A DNA stretch of 64,000 nt from Gautieria morchelliformis. Its lineage: Eukaryota; Basidiomycota; Agaricomycetes; Gomphales; Gomphaceae. Location: contig WHVA01000240.1 of NCBI GenBank assembly GCA_015179125.1, forward strand, positions 97,350 to 161,349, written 5' to 3'. Shown piece by piece: positions 44,594 to 57,314 of the stretch. A model generated the notes under the pieces. The model did no database searches, was not told where the DNA came from, and saw only the letters and a list, made by a program, of their open reading frames with translations. Position 1 is the stretch's first letter; each line of letters begins with the position of its first letter. The position numbers and the translations under genes are program-made.

Positions 44594-47500
44594 CTAGCGG
44601 CATCTGGGGAGGTCGCGTGGCTTGCCCACCCCCCGAAGCTCTAGGTAGCTATCCAGGGCTTCAAGGTCCTTGCAGGACGACATGGGTTCCCATGTTACGT
44701 CACCTAGGGTCCAATGGACCTGGAATTCCAGGTCCGTCGAGTTTATCCATTGATGTGCGATAATCTCATCGACGAGCCACTCCTCGTTGTCATTTGCTCC
44801 GAAGTCATAAAATGACTTGGCCTCACGACGAGGGAACAATTCGTCGTTGTTAGCCTCGTAACGCCGTACGAGGCTGGAATGGAAGACCGGTGAAATGCGA
44901 CGGCTTTTCAGCTCGTCGGGAAGATCAAGGGTCACCGTCGAGGTGTCGTTGTGAGCCTCCACGACGCGGTACGGTCTGAGGTACCGTGGGACTAGTGTTC
45001 TGGCTCTTCCTTTCGGGAGAGTTAAGTTTTGTGTCAAGAGGTAGACGCGGTCGTTGGCCGCGTACCTGTCGCTCACCATACGTTTCTTATTTGCATGAAA
45101 CGTTTGCGTCACTCAATGCTCTATGATTGCATTGTGTGCCGCCATCAGGTTCCATTTTGCCTGATGTGCGAACCGGGCCACCCCCTTGAACGGGGTGTCC
45201 GCGGCTATGGGGAGGTCTATCTGCGGCATATAGCCGTGGTACAGCTCGAAAGGTGTGAACCCTGTGGTCGCACTGACGTTGCTGTTGAGGGCGACCTCAA
45301 CCATTGGGCATTTCACTGCCCAATCCTTTTGATCATCTCTGACGACCGCGCGCAATATATGGCCGATCGAGCGGTTTGCCCGCTCGGTTGCTCCATCCGT
45401 TTGTGGATGGAAGGCAGTTGACATGAGGAGCTTAGTCCCCATCAGTCGCTGGAGTTCACACCAGAAGATCGATGTGAACTTTGAGTCTCTGTCCGATACG
45501 ATGGAGTCGGGAACTCCGTGTAGTCGGATGATCTCCTTCAGAAACAGCCAGGCTACTCCCTTGGCTGACAGGCTCATCGTGGTTGGCACGAGGTGTACAA
45601 GCGACGTTAGTCGGTCGCTGACTACCATCAGGTAGTCGCAGTCGTTATATCTGGGCAGGGGGCCCATGAAGTCGATGCCAATCGACTGCCACGGCCTATC
45701 CGGAATGGGTAGGCTGTGTAGTAGGCCCTTGGGCCGTTGTGGCCCAGTTTTTGTCATCTGGCACTTCGCGCACGATGTGCAGAACACCTCTATGTCTGGG
45801 CTCATGCCTGGCCACCAATATGCCCTTCGAACGTAGTTCGACGTCTTCAGATGGCCGTAGTGGCCAACTATCTGATGTGCCCAATCGATGATAATTTCGA
45901 TCAGCCTCCTTCCCCCTTGAAGAACAGAGCAGGGGATGGCAATGACGTCTCTCTTGACCTGATTCTTAGTCCATATCAGCCCATCCCGGATTCCGAATCT
46001 CGGGTGCGCGTCCGGGTGGGCCATGATCTTTGTGAACATGGTGTCCCTATGGTACGCGTCTCTATGGTACGTGTCTCGTAGGACCTTAGATAGGTCTATG
46101 CCTTGCTTGACGATCCGGCGCAGGGGTGCGCTGTCGTTCCCTGCGGCGATGGCTTTGACGTCATCGTCGTCGTCGCTGGATGCGGTGACGTTCACGGGCT
46201 CTGGTGAGCCCTCGTTTAATGCGGCGGCTTCCGTTACTCTCGCCTCTGTCTTCTCAGCGAGGCGTTTAGAGCGTCTTGTCGCCGCTGTTCGCAGCTCGAC
46301 ATACCGGTCGGTGGGCAATAACTCACCGTCCGGATCTAAACGCGCATCCGCGTTCACGAAGACGTGGTCCGGGTGATTATCGTCACCCATGTCGCTCTCG
46401 TAATAGCGCGACAGGCAGTCCACTACCTTGTTCTCTACACCGTCAACATGAACGGTGTTGAAATTGAACCGGGAGAGAAACTCCCACCATCTGACCTGTC
46501 GGTCAGATAGGCTCTTTTGGGTCTCGAAGTACTCGAGTCCCTTGTGGTCTGTGATGAGGGTGAACCTTCGTCCGAGCAGTTTGTCCTCCCATTTCATGAG
46601 AGCCTCGAGCACCGCGATCGTCTCGTGCTCGTGAGTCCGATAGTGTTGCTGAGCAACACTGAACTTCTTTGACAAGAAGCCGGCTGGTCGACAAGTTTTC
46701 CAGTCGGGACCTTGGCCATAGACCGCACCGACGCCGGCTTTTGATCCGTCGGTGATCACCCAGATCGGCTCTGGGTACCTTGCATCTACTGGACGCAGGA
46801 TCGGGGCCTTACAGGCCAACACCTTAATGCTTTGCCAGCACTTGTTGAGCAGAGGTGTCCATTCGAATGGATGGTTATTACACGCACAGCCCGATAGCGG
46901 GGTGGTATATGCGCTAACATCTGGCATGTAGTGTGCCAGATACTGTACGAGCCCGAGGAAACGCTGGACGTCGTTGAACGTCCGTGGCCTGCGCCACTCG
47001 CGGATGCGTTGCATCTTATCCTCGTCGGCATGTACCCCTCGGCCATCGATTATATGGCCGAGGCACTCCATTTGGATGGAGTAGAGGTCCACCTTTTTCT
47101 TGCTCAGAAAGAGGTGGTTCTTCCTCAGTCTGTCAAAGACGATGTAGAGGTGCTCTTCATGCTCTTGTATTGAGAGCGAGAATATGAAGATGTCGTCCAT
47201 GTATACATGGACGAAGCGACCTATGCAGTGGCGGAAAATGGCTGTCATTAGCCGTTGGAATGTTTATGGGGCGTTACAGTCCCCCATCTGTATCACCTGG
47301 CTCCTGAAGGTGCGAGGATCGTGGCAAAGGCTGTCTTTGCTACGTGATCTGGATGAATCCGGATCTGCTCGTATGCTTCTGACATATCGAGTTTAGTTCG
47401 ATATTGGCCGCGAGCCATGTCGCTGCGTATGATATCCTGATCTGGGAAGGGCGTAACGTCCTTCACCGTGTTTTCGTTCTGCTGGCGCAGATCGAAGACG

Positions 47501-48560
47501 GTTCTCAACGTACCGTTCTTCTTCGGCACACACAGCATGGGCACTGCCTGCTGCGCTACTGCCGGAATCCACCACGTTGCCATGGTGTATCGTTCTATCT
47601 TTGCCGACAGTTCCTCTCGGAAGTGTTCAGGGCATTTCGGTAGTCGATACCGCATGTGCTTGTTGGGATCGATGAGGTTGATCTCATGGTTGATCTCCCG
47701 CAGTGGCGGGAGTTCTAATGGAATTCCACTGACTAGGTCAGTGATTCTTTCCATCCATTCCTCGCGAGGCGAGGAAGGTCATCATCCGTGAGGATGATGG
47801 TAAGGTTGGCTTAGAAGCCATTAGGCGCTGTTGGCGTCTATTAGATCCCGCGGCGCACGGGCCCGCTTTCCGCTTTCCCATCACTTTCACCGTTAGGTGA
47901 GAGGTCTCTCCCTACGACTGTAGGGTGAGTTCGAGGACGAGTCATCCCGGACTCGTCCTCCTGGCTTCAATGAGCCAGGTTCGGCGTCGGCGCTTGGGTG
48001 ATCCTGCTCACCGTGGCCCTTTGTCCTCGTTCTTCGATTCGTCGTCGTTGAATGAGACCTTGCCCGTGGGGATCACTCGTTTCCCTTGCGGATCGTCCCT
48101 GGGCTCGAGAAGTCCAGGTTATGCCGAATCTCCTTAGGAACGGTGTCCCTAAGATCCGTCGTAATATTCGACGTTTGCTACGTGAAGTATTCGTCGTATG
48201 TCCCACGACCAAACTTGATGGTCGTGTTCGTTCCATAATTGATTGTGGAACGGCTGCCTATGCAGGCTAGCTGCAGCGCGATTGGTTGCTCCAGGGAGAA
48301 TGTCTTCATCCCTGTAGTTCGCGTGAATTCGGGGATAGCAGTACCCCTTCGCTGCCGCTATCTAGCAGGCCGTGGGCTCTTATGCCGTTTATTTCCCAGT
48401 ACCCCGATAGGGTACAGTTCTCACTGCGCGGGCGTGTTGGCCGCGTCCTGTGTTTGCTTCGGTGGTGATACAACGGCTTGGCCGCCTTGTCTGGCGTGAC
48501 CGACGTGCGTGCCGCCATGACTTCGTGGCGGTTTTGTCCTCCAGCACGAATCTGATGCGC
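44594..48560 (-). pseudogene. gypsy-1 pol (protease, RT, RNase H, integrase, chromodomain)
   Basis: Minus strand, in order. Protease has LLDSGSEGVLLSP (about 48330-48375). Reverse transcriptase starts near 47754 with PMLCVPKKNGTLRTVFDLR and has the catalytic VYMDD near 47200. RNase H follows (ITDHKGLEYFETQ). Integrase has the HHCC region (GHYGHLKTSNYV..CTSCAKCQ) and the core FMGPLPRYNDCDYLMVVSDR, SDRDSKFTS and HPQTDGATERANR. The C-terminal chromodomain is EWLVDEIIAHQWI...FQVHW...TWEP. Lesions are a frameshift near 47295, TAA at 47264-47266 (from CAA) and TGA at 45113-45115 (from CGA). Otherwise the 711-codon core frame 45113-47248 is open. Confidence 0.9.
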
Positions 48561-48793
48561 TGGACCTGTAGGTGGTGTCTTCCACCTCTTGTCCCATTCA
48601 TAGTATTGGGACGGCTCAGGGTCCCACTCTTCAGCGGGCGTGTCTCCGTTATCTGGAGTGTCGTTGGGTTGGGGATCACCCTCCCCCTCTTCATCAATCT
48701 GTTGAAAGAGTTTTGATCGGGATCCGTCTCCGGATCCTCGGCTTCACCTTCGTGCCTCACAGCCGCTGTCCTTATACCGGACCTAAGCCGGGG

Positions 48794-51108
48794 GCATTCT
48801 GCCTTCTTGTGGCCAGGTTGGCCGCATTCAAAGCATGTGGTGTTGCTTTGGTGCCGCTGGGCCTGTCATTGGGCCGGCCCGACGTTTTCGTCGGTGGGGC
48901 AGGTCGTGGGGACGATCCTGACGCTTGAGGCTGTTTAGCTTCAGGCGGGCGTCCAGCTTGTGCTGGGCGTGAGGGCGGTATCGTTGACCTGTTCCGCTTT
49001 TTGCGAACAGGCTGGGCCTGGTCAGGCCCGTTTGTGTCAACGGCTTGCTCCCTGTGGGCTGGGCGGCGCTTGCCGTTGCTGCTGCACTTTCTGCGCGGCG
49101 CATCCCCATGTTATATCGGGATGCCTCCTCGATCATCCGGGCCGTCTCGAAGAGTTGCTCTATTGAGCTGCTCGATATGGAGCTGCTCTATTGAGCTGCT
49201 CTCGGCATTATAGCCCTTTTTGAGGACCTCGTTGCGCAGCGTTTCGCGCAGCGCCGATACGAACCGTCTCCGGCACGTGTACTCATCTGGTGGCTGTATC
49301 ATACGTGCCACGTATTTCGTGAGCTCGTTCAGCATCTCCTGAACGGTTTTCATGCCTTGCATGACCGCGTTGAACTTATTCGATGCGTGATGGTATGTCA
49401 GTGTGTGCAGGAACCTCTTTTGAAGGCCTTGCATCACAGATTCCAGCGTCCAGATGCGGACCTGGCGATCGAAGCGTTCAACGTTTCGAAGGAACCATTC
49501 CTGGGCTTTGCCAGTGAGGCGAGTGCCCACATAGCCGACCTGCATGTCAATGCTGGTTGGCCCTAGGAGGCAGTTCATTTTTAGCCATTGTAGGATGGCT
49601 GCCACGAAGATTTCAAACTCTTCGAGGTCCAATCCCCCTGCATATGGCTCGGGGTGGGCCAACTTTACGCCGGCCTTCGCTAGCACAGACTTCTCCGGGT
49701 CTGTGTCCGCGGCGTCTGCTAATGCCACGCGGATCATCTGTGTGATCCCATCATACGGCTCCGTTGGTACGACGTCGGCCTGGTCAGGGATTCCCTGGCC
49801 TTCCGTTGGGGCCATGGATCGCTCGCGCGGTTGTGACGCCGCGCGGGGTAGGCTGTTATATGCCCTGACGGGCCCCGGGCCCGGATCGGGCTTGGGATCG
49901 GGAGCATTTTGTGCTCTCGGTTCCGGGGGCATTGCGTTTTGTGCCTGGTGTCCCCGGTCAGCCCGCGTTGCGGATCCGTAGCCTGCTGTTGTAGGCTGCG
50001 CGAGCTTGCTGTGCGTCCTGCACGGCTTGCGTGAGCTGCTCGTCGGGCAACTGAGCGGTGTGGCTGTGGGCCACCGTCTCTTCGGCGTTCTTGGCTAGTA
50101 GCTCGAGTGCCCGTGTGTGGAGGCACGCGGCTGCGGCTTCTTTACGCTGCCAGTGTGCGACTTTAAGCTCTCGGTCGTCGTTTCAGGGTCAGGCTCTGAG
50201 GCGACCTGATCCCTAACAATCTGTTGGATCGTTTTACGGCTGTCCGTTGGGGCAGCCAGTTGCTCCTGAGGTTCATTCCCGAACCTTACGTCCTGTTGGA
50301 CTGGGACGGCTGGTGGCGGCATTCGCTGTTTTTCTTGCTCATTTCGGCGCGCATCGCGACTGCGTTCGTTAGCTGCGGACTGTCGCAAGCTCGGACGAGT
50401 TGCGTCGCGTTCCCCACGTGGGCAGAGGGCTTTCTGGACGTCCTCCAGCGTGGCTGCATCTTGCAGCCTGATCTCCTCTGCCTGGTGGAGTTCCTTGCCG
50501 ATTGCCATTAGGGCGTCGGTGGCATTGTCAAGCTGCGATGCCAGCTGATCGTGCTTGTGGCACGTCAGCATGCTTCGGTGCAGCGCAGCCTGCACCTGTT
50601 TGTTCAGGGCCTCTGCCATCTCGTGGTCGATGGTATGAGCCCTCGAGCTCTTGCGACTGGAGCTTGAGTATTCTGAGTCCTGACCATTGTGTGGGGCTCG
50701 TCTTTTTTGCCGTCGTCCCCCTTCAGGGACGATCGTCGTCGCTCTACTTCGTGAGCGTCGGTTTGAGTCGTGGCTTTGTGCCCGCCTCAACGTTGTTGCT
50801 CTACCCTCTGACGACGGCGAGACTTCTCTGCCCTTTCCTTTGTCTCTGGGCAGAGAGGAATGGGGGGGTGGCACCTGTTCGTTGCCCGGCATCGTCCCTT
50901 CCTCGGCCACACTCGACGAGATGTGGTCGGGGTTTTCCTCCTCCTCTACTGGGGGGATGAGGGTGGTGAGATCTACGATCTCTCCGTCTTCTATCGTCCT
51001 GGACTCTTGGTCCAGGATAGCGTCAGCCGTCGTGTCGCTGGGCTGCGCCTGGGGCGTGGACCTCGAGCTCGTCGCTCGTGTCCGTCCTTGACTGCGTGGA
51101 ATCATCAT
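48794..51108 (-). pseudogene. gypsy-1 gag with CCHC zinc knuckle
   Basis: It starts MMIPRSQGRTRATSSRS at 51108. A long Ser/Arg-rich, disordered N-terminal part with a coiled-coil-like segment runs to about 50095. A frameshifted junction follows, then the capsid region 49111-49932 (AHPEPYAGGLDLEEFEIFVA, AQEWFLRNVERFD). The zinc knuckle CFECGQPGHKKAEC is at 48794-48835. Near 49175 the coding sequence contains a short tandem duplication (IEQLHIEQL). Gag packages the element RNA. Confidence 0.85.
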
Positions 51109-51247
51109 GCTTGCAGCCGACAGTAGAGGGTCTACTGGAGGGTCTCAACGATGTTTAGTCGTCGACGCAGCAATCTTTTTCAAGATTGCTTCGAATCCAC
51201 TATCGGTTGGTCGCGTGGCGATCAACCGCAGGATAGTTCAAAAAGGT

Positions 51248-51304
51248 GTAAAGGATGTCGATCTTAGAACCTTGTATCACAAGGGCACTACAGAACTTGA
51301 CCAA
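51248..51304 (-). repeat. gypsy-1 5' LTR remnant
   Basis: Only the last 57 bp of the LTR (TGTAAAGG on the plus strand to GACCAA) are present. At 51305 the homology stops, followed by 83 bp of unassigned sequence before gypsy-2. Confidence 0.75.
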
Positions 51305-51387
51305 GACAATTTGACATCCTTTGGAAGGGACACCGGGATCAAGAATATATGCAAGCACATATATTGGATTTCAAAGGAAAAGCCAGT

Positions 51388-52049
51388 TGTGCTACAACCG
51401 TTCATTTCCGACTTCCGACCTTCAGTTCCGCAACACTTTCCGCCCCTCCGATATTTCCGACATTCCACCCATTGTTCTATTCCCTTGTTCTTTCGACTCT
51501 ATTACTCGGACCCACCGGACCTGCCTCATTGTTCATCAAGATCACTTATCCAGTCACCCTTGTAGTTCGTTGTCAGACATGTTTCCCGACCCCTTGTCCT
51601 TTCCCATTGTTTTACCTTACCCTGAACCCCCCTTGTAGTCCCATTGTTCCCAATTAGTTAGTTCCCACGCATTGTCTACTCGACTTCCGCTTCCCCCGGA
51701 ATTTGCTTAGTACTACCCCATTACCTGTTGTCTCAGCTCTTTGTATAAAAGCCTGTCATGTATGTCTGTTATTCGGCAATCAGATAATCACCTTTGATAC
51801 TTGATTTCCTTCGCTCCATCTCCTGTTCTTAGCACAGCGAGTCTAGCAAGACCTCAGTCTCTCCACCTTCTGTCTTCCACCTTCCGCCTCAGTTCCGACT
51901 CAAGTTCCGACCAACCTCTAGTTCAGTACTTTCCGACTTCCGACTCATTTCTGAAATACTTAGGACGATAGTTCATTGGGGGCGCAACCTACAAGTTGAA
52001 GCCGCTGTCCTTTCCAGTTCCGACTTAGCGGAAATCTTGATATGTAACA
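51388..52049 (+). repeat. gypsy-2 5' LTR
   Basis: It begins TGTGCTACAACCGTTC and ends CTTGATATGTAACA. It matches the 3' LTR closely with point differences and small indels. A promoter-like TGTATAAAAGCCTGTC lies near 51740, and GGGGGCGCAACCTA near 51978. Confidence 0.9.
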
Positions 52050-52082
52050 GTATTATCTGATTCCCACCCGATAACTATCGCT

Positions 52083-53482
52083 ATGCCTCCTCGTACCACA
52101 GCTACTTCAGCTCGAGCAGGAGCTGTCGAACCTCTCTCTTATTTTGGCAGTCTCAGATCCGCAGCACCAAGGCACGCGGAACCCTCCGGCAGCTCTTGTG
52201 CTGACGATGAGCTCTCCGATGCTTTTCCGCAACGATTCGAAGAAGTTCCCGACGCTAATCCCGACGACAATCCCAACTATGACGGAAACTCGACGAGTAG
52301 CAGCAGCGAACAAACCGCAGTGTCATTCCGACGCCCAGCTCCACCACCACTACCTCCACCAGGACCACCTCCAGGCAGCCCTCATGGCGGCCCACCCGGC
52401 GGTCCTCCACCTCCAATTCCACCTCAGATTCCCGCCAACCCAGTTCCGCCCGCGCCAGTTCCGGATCTTGCACAAGCCATCGCCATGCTAGCCGGGCAAC
52501 TTCAGCGCCCGGCCCAAGCACCACCACGCCCCAAGACAAAGGTCCGCGAACCAGATCAGTTTGACGGTTCCGACCCCAAGAAGCTCCAGCCATTTCTGGT
52601 CCAGCTTCAACTCAACTTCCATGATCGTCCCGATGCCTTTCCCGACGACGAACGAAAGGTCAATTATGCCCTTTCCTATCTCCGAGGCACGGCTCTCGAC
52701 TACTTCGAACCCGCCCTCATGGACCCGTTTGCTCTTGTCGACTGGGCCGTGATTACCACAACTTCGTCTCCGAACTCCGCAGCAACTTCGGACCATTTGA
52801 TATGGAAGCCGATGCGGAAAATGAACTTGATAAGCTTCGTATGAAAGACACTCATAAGATAGCTAAATATATCGTCACATTCCAGCAGCTCGCTCCTCGA
52901 GTCCAATGGGGAGAAGCCGCCTCCGACGCCAGTTTTACATGGGCTTGCCATCCCGGATCAAGGATGAAATTGCCCGCGTCGGAAAACCCGCCACCCTTAC
53001 CGACCTTTGTAACCTTGCCCAATCCATCGATTCGCGCTACTGGGAAAGACATTCCAAGATCGCTCGCGAAACTTCCGCCCAGAGCAAGAACGACAAGTCT
53101 TCTGACAAGAAGTCTGACAAAGACAAGAAGAAGCCTAATTCCGGAACAACAACTCCGGAAGTAACAACAACAACAGTTCCGGATCCAACTCCGGCAACCG
53201 GAACAACAACTCCACCCCCGCAATAACCAGGCCTCTGGTTCCAACACCAACGCCCGGAAGAGCACTCCGGACCTTTCTGACAAACTTGGGAAGGACGGAA
53301 AACTAACCCCTGTAGAACGCCAGCGTCGCATGGACAACAACCTTTGCCTTTTCTGTGGCAAAGGAAGTCACGTCGCTCGCGATTGCACCCGAGCTTCCGC
53401 TTCCGCTGCTAAGGCCAAGGGCCGTGCGGCGAAGACGGAAGAGAAATCCGAAGCGGCTCCCGCTACGGATGCAAAAAAATAG
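52083..53482 (+). pseudogene. gypsy-2 gag
   Basis: It starts MPPRTTATSARAGAVEPL. A Pro-rich linker is followed by the capsid region REPDQFDGSDPKKLQPFL and VNYALSYLRGTALDYFEP. Frame changes occur near 52745 and 52900, then comes FYMGLPSRIKDEIARVGK and a Lys/Asp-rich tail. The zinc knuckle CLFCGKGSHVARDC lies at about 53347-53388, and the coding sequence ends near 53482 (DAKK stop). Confidence 0.85.
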
Positions 53483-53599
53483 TCAGGAGTCCTCCGGCCT
53501 CGCACGAGCTGAGGGTGTGTTGACCCCATTCGTGCGACAAACGAGGTTAAACTCAACGCATCCGCTCTTTCGTCCTCCGACTCCCTCTCTGTTCGCTCA

Positions 53600-56500
53600 C
53601 TTCCGACACAATTTCCGCACCCCTGTTCACAGCATTGGTTGACTCTGGTTCGACTCATTGTTTCCTCGATTCCGACTTTGTTTTGAAACATAAACTTCCG
53701 ACCCGCAACATTCCGCTATTCCGCTCCGCCTTTTGACGGGTCTTCCAACACGGCAATTTCCCAAGTCGTGGATCTGTCTATCCGTTTCGCTACTGGGGAC
53801 AACCATGAAGTTACGTTTTACGTTACTCCGCTAGATGCTAGCTGTTCCGTTGTACTAGGACACAATTGGCTCACCTGATATAATCCGTCAATTAACTGGG
53901 CATTGGGTCAAATATAGTTCGTACCCCAGATCAACTTCCGTCTATTCTGACGTCGTCTGCAAAGATGGCTCAGGCCTCTTCTGCAACTCCGCTTGTGGAT
54001 TCAGTTCCGCACTCCGGTCCCGCTTTAGCACCTCCGCCCCTCGAAGCTCCTCGAATTGCGCTCGTCTCCACCACCGCTTTCCCATATTGCAACGGCAAGA
54101 AGATACGACCGTTTTCCAGCTTCACCTTTCCGACTCGGCTTCAGTCAAGGCTCGTTCCGCCTCGACTTCCACTCCGGTCGACATGAGCTCAGTTCCGGAA
54201 GAATATCGTGACTTCCCGGACTGTTCAATAAGGCCAAAGCCGATAAACCTGCTGAACATCGACCTTACGATCTGAAGATAGATTTGGAAGAAGGAGCATC
54301 TCCGCCCCTTGGACCGATCTACTCCTTTCGCAAAGTGAACTCCAGACTCTCCGAGAGTTCGTCGATGAACACTCAACATGGGCTTTATCCGCCCTTCGCT
54401 GTCTCCGCACGGCCTCCGGTCCTTTTCGTCAAGAAGAAGGATGGATCTCTCCGCCTCTGCGTCGATTTCCGCGGACTCAACGCCCTCACTAAGAAGGACA
54501 AATATCCGCTTCCCGCATTTCCGACCTACTCGACACTCCCCGCAGGGCGAAGATCTACACCAAAATTGACCTCCGGCACGCTTATCACCTTGTCCGCATC
54601 CGGAAGGTGACGAGTGGAAAACCACTTTCCGCACCCGCTACGGTGCTTTTGAGTGGGTTGTCATGCCTTTCGGTCTAACCAATGCTCCCGCCGCTTTTCA
54701 GCGATTCATGAACGACGTATTTTCCGACCTTCTCGACGTATGCGTCCTAGTCTACATTGACGACATCCTCATCTATTCCGACACACCGGAAAAACATCGG
54801 GAACATGTCCGCGAAGTACTCCGCCGTCTACGCAAACACCATCTCTACGCAAAAGCAGAGAAATGCGAATGGCATCGCGACACGGTCGAATACCTCGGCT
54901 ACATCCTCTCTCCAACAGGTCTTACCATGGCAGAGGACAAGGTCAAGGCAATTCAAGAATGGCCGGAACCCCGACGTGTTAAGGATGTGCAGTCTTTCCT
55001 TGGCTTCGCCAACTTTTACCGGCATTTCATTTATAATTTTCCGACATTACTGTTCCGCTCACGCGTCTCACCAGGAAGGGTGCCCCATGGAATTTCACTC
55101 CGGAATGCCGTTCCGCATTTGAAGCCCTCAAATCGGCCTTCACTACGGCTCCCATACTCGGTTTCTGGATTCCTGATGCCCAACTTGTACTCGAAACCGA
55201 CGCTTCGACTACGCGCTAGCCGCCATTCTTTCCATCATTTCCCCCGACGACGGAGAAATTCATCCGATCGCCTTTCATTCCCGCACCTTTTCCGCCCCGG
55301 AACTCAACTACGACGTCCACGATAAGGAACTACTTGCGATTTTCGAAGCCTTCAAAATCTGGAGACACTACCTCGAAGGTCCAACTTATCCGATCGACGT
55401 TGTAACGGATCATAAGAACCTTGAGTATTTTGCAACTACTAAGATTTTGACTCGCCGTCAAGTCCGCTGGTCTGAATATCTCTCACAGTTCAACATGGTG
55501 ATCCGCTTCCGCCCCGGAAAGCTCGGAGCAAAACCCGACGCACTCACTAGACGTTGGGACGTCTACCCAAAAGAGGGAAGTAGCGACTATGCCAGCGTTA
55601 ATCCGCACAACTTCCGCCCAGTATTCTCCACTGAGCAACTGGCATCGTCCCTGCGTGCCACAGCATTGCAGTTTCCGCTACTCCGCGCCTCAATCATTAT
55701 GGACACCGAGTCTCTCCATTCCGACATCCGTTCCGCACTCCGTTCCGACCCCATCTCCGCAGCCCACCTCGATGACCCCACCAGTCCTGGATGGTCCCTC
55801 GATTCCGACGGATTTCTCCGGTACAAGTCCCGGATTTACGTTCCGGATACCAACGATCTACGACTTCGCGTACTCCAGCAAAGCCACGATCATCCGCTCT
55901 CAGGACACCAAGGCCAGAACAAAACCCTCGACATAATCCGACGTACCTATACTTGGCCTCTCCTCCGCACGATGGTCCAAGACTACTGCAAGTCATGCAC
56001 CACCTGTATGCGAGCCAAGCCTCAACGTCACAAACCCTACGGCCTCCTGAAGCAACTTCCGATCCCGGAACAACCGTGGAATTCGATATCCATGGATTTC
56101 ATTGAGAAACTTCCTAAGTCATCTGGCTATGATACCATTCTAGTGATCGTTGACCGCCTCACAAAGCAGTCCATCTTTATTCCGACCTACGACACCATCA
56201 CTTCCGCCCAACTCGCCAACTCTTCGTGCTCCACGTCTTTTCCAAGCACGGAATCCCTTCCCATGTCACTTCCGACCGTGGATCGAATTCGTGTCATCCT
56301 TTTTCCGCACACTCGGCAAGGCTCTCGACATGAAGCTCCACTTCACTTCCGGTTATCACCCCGAAGGAGACGGACAACGGAACGTACTAATCAGACCCTT
56401 GAGCAGTATCTCCGGTCTATTGCAACTACCAACACAGCAATTGGTCCGACCTCCTTCCGCTCGCGGAATTTGCCTACAACAATGCGCCTTCCGCTACCAC

Positions 56501-57162
56501 CGGAATTTCACCCTTTTACGCCAACAAGGGCTACCACCCGAATCTCGCCATCCACCCTGAACGGACCTCGCCTCTGCAAGAGCCCGAGATTTCGTTGTGG
56601 AACTCGACGACCTTCACCAACACCTCCGAGAGAACATTTCCGCTGCCCAGAAGAGATACCAAACTTCCGCCGATCGGAAACGACTTCCGCAACCGGCATT
56701 CGAGATAGGCGACAAAGTCTTTGTCAAAGCTGAAAACTTCCGCACCACTCGCCCCTCGAAGAAGCTCTCTGAGAAATACCTTGGCCTTACGAGATCATCG
56801 CTAAGGCCGGCAGTCGTTCTTTCACCCTCAGACTTCCTGACAATATGCGCGCAGTACACCGGTATTCCATGTCTCCATGCTTGAGCCCGCAGTTCCGAAT
56901 ACAATTCCGAATCGAGACAACCTCCGCCTCCGCCAGTCATCATCGACGGAGAACCGGAATATGAGATCTGGAAATTCTCAACTCCAAGCTCGACAGACGA
57001 TACCGCTGCCAACTCCAGTACCTAGTCAAGTGGGCAGGCTATGAAAACACCGATGAAGAGACCTCGTGGATTTCCGCCACGGAACTAGACCACGCCTCTG
57101 ACCTCGTCTCTGATTTCCACAAGTCATATCCTGATAAGCCTGGCCCCATTTCCGCGCCCTAG
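53600..57162 (+). pseudogene. gypsy-2 pol (protease to chromodomain)
   Basis: Protease LVDSGSTHCFLDSDF is near 53630 with the catalytic Asp present. Reverse transcriptase runs from about 54280 ([17 protein letters not shown]) to YIDD at 54753-54764 and [12 protein letters not shown]. RNase H follows (TDHKNLEYF near 55410). Integrase begins near 55800 with SGHQGQNKTLDIIRRTY and CKSCTTCMRAKPQ, then SMDFIEKLPKSSGYDTILVI. The chromodomain RRYRCQLQYLVKWAGYENTD lies near 56995-57055, with the stop at 57160-57162. Several one-base frame changes (near 54500-54640, 55080, 56215-56700) make it inactive as read. Confidence 0.85.
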
Positions 57163-57314
57163 TCATTTCCGACCTCATTTCCGATACCCCATTGTTTCTT
57201 ACAGTTCTCAAGTCATTGGTCAAATCCGATTAATATTCCGCTATGCTAATTTCCGACACTTCAAGAAATATTTACAAGTCACTTTGACACTCACTCCTCC
57301 CTCATCGTTTCCCC

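Larger units (their letters stand above)
42279..51304 (-). mobile_element. gypsy-1, chromodomain-bearing Ty3/gypsy retrotransposon
   Basis: Nearly complete element on the minus strand. In element order it has a 5' LTR remnant (51248-51304, truncated), gag, protease, reverse transcriptase, RNase H, integrase, chromodomain, an extra coding region, a polypurine tract (AGAGGGGGAGGG, 42492-42506 region) and the 3' LTR (42279-42491). Only a handful of frame lesions separate it from an open pol, so it is fairly young. A fragment of a second copy is at 13838-15472. Confidence 0.9.

Noticed and set aside
50502..51126. Plus-strand open frames opposite gypsy-1 gag (also 14508-14966)
   Set aside because: Present in both gypsy-1 copies simply because gag is conserved; composition and motifs support the minus strand.
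51383..51387. Target-site duplication for gypsy-2
   Set aside because: Left five bases are CCAGT and right five ATAAA; they do not match, although the right flank clearly is copia-2.
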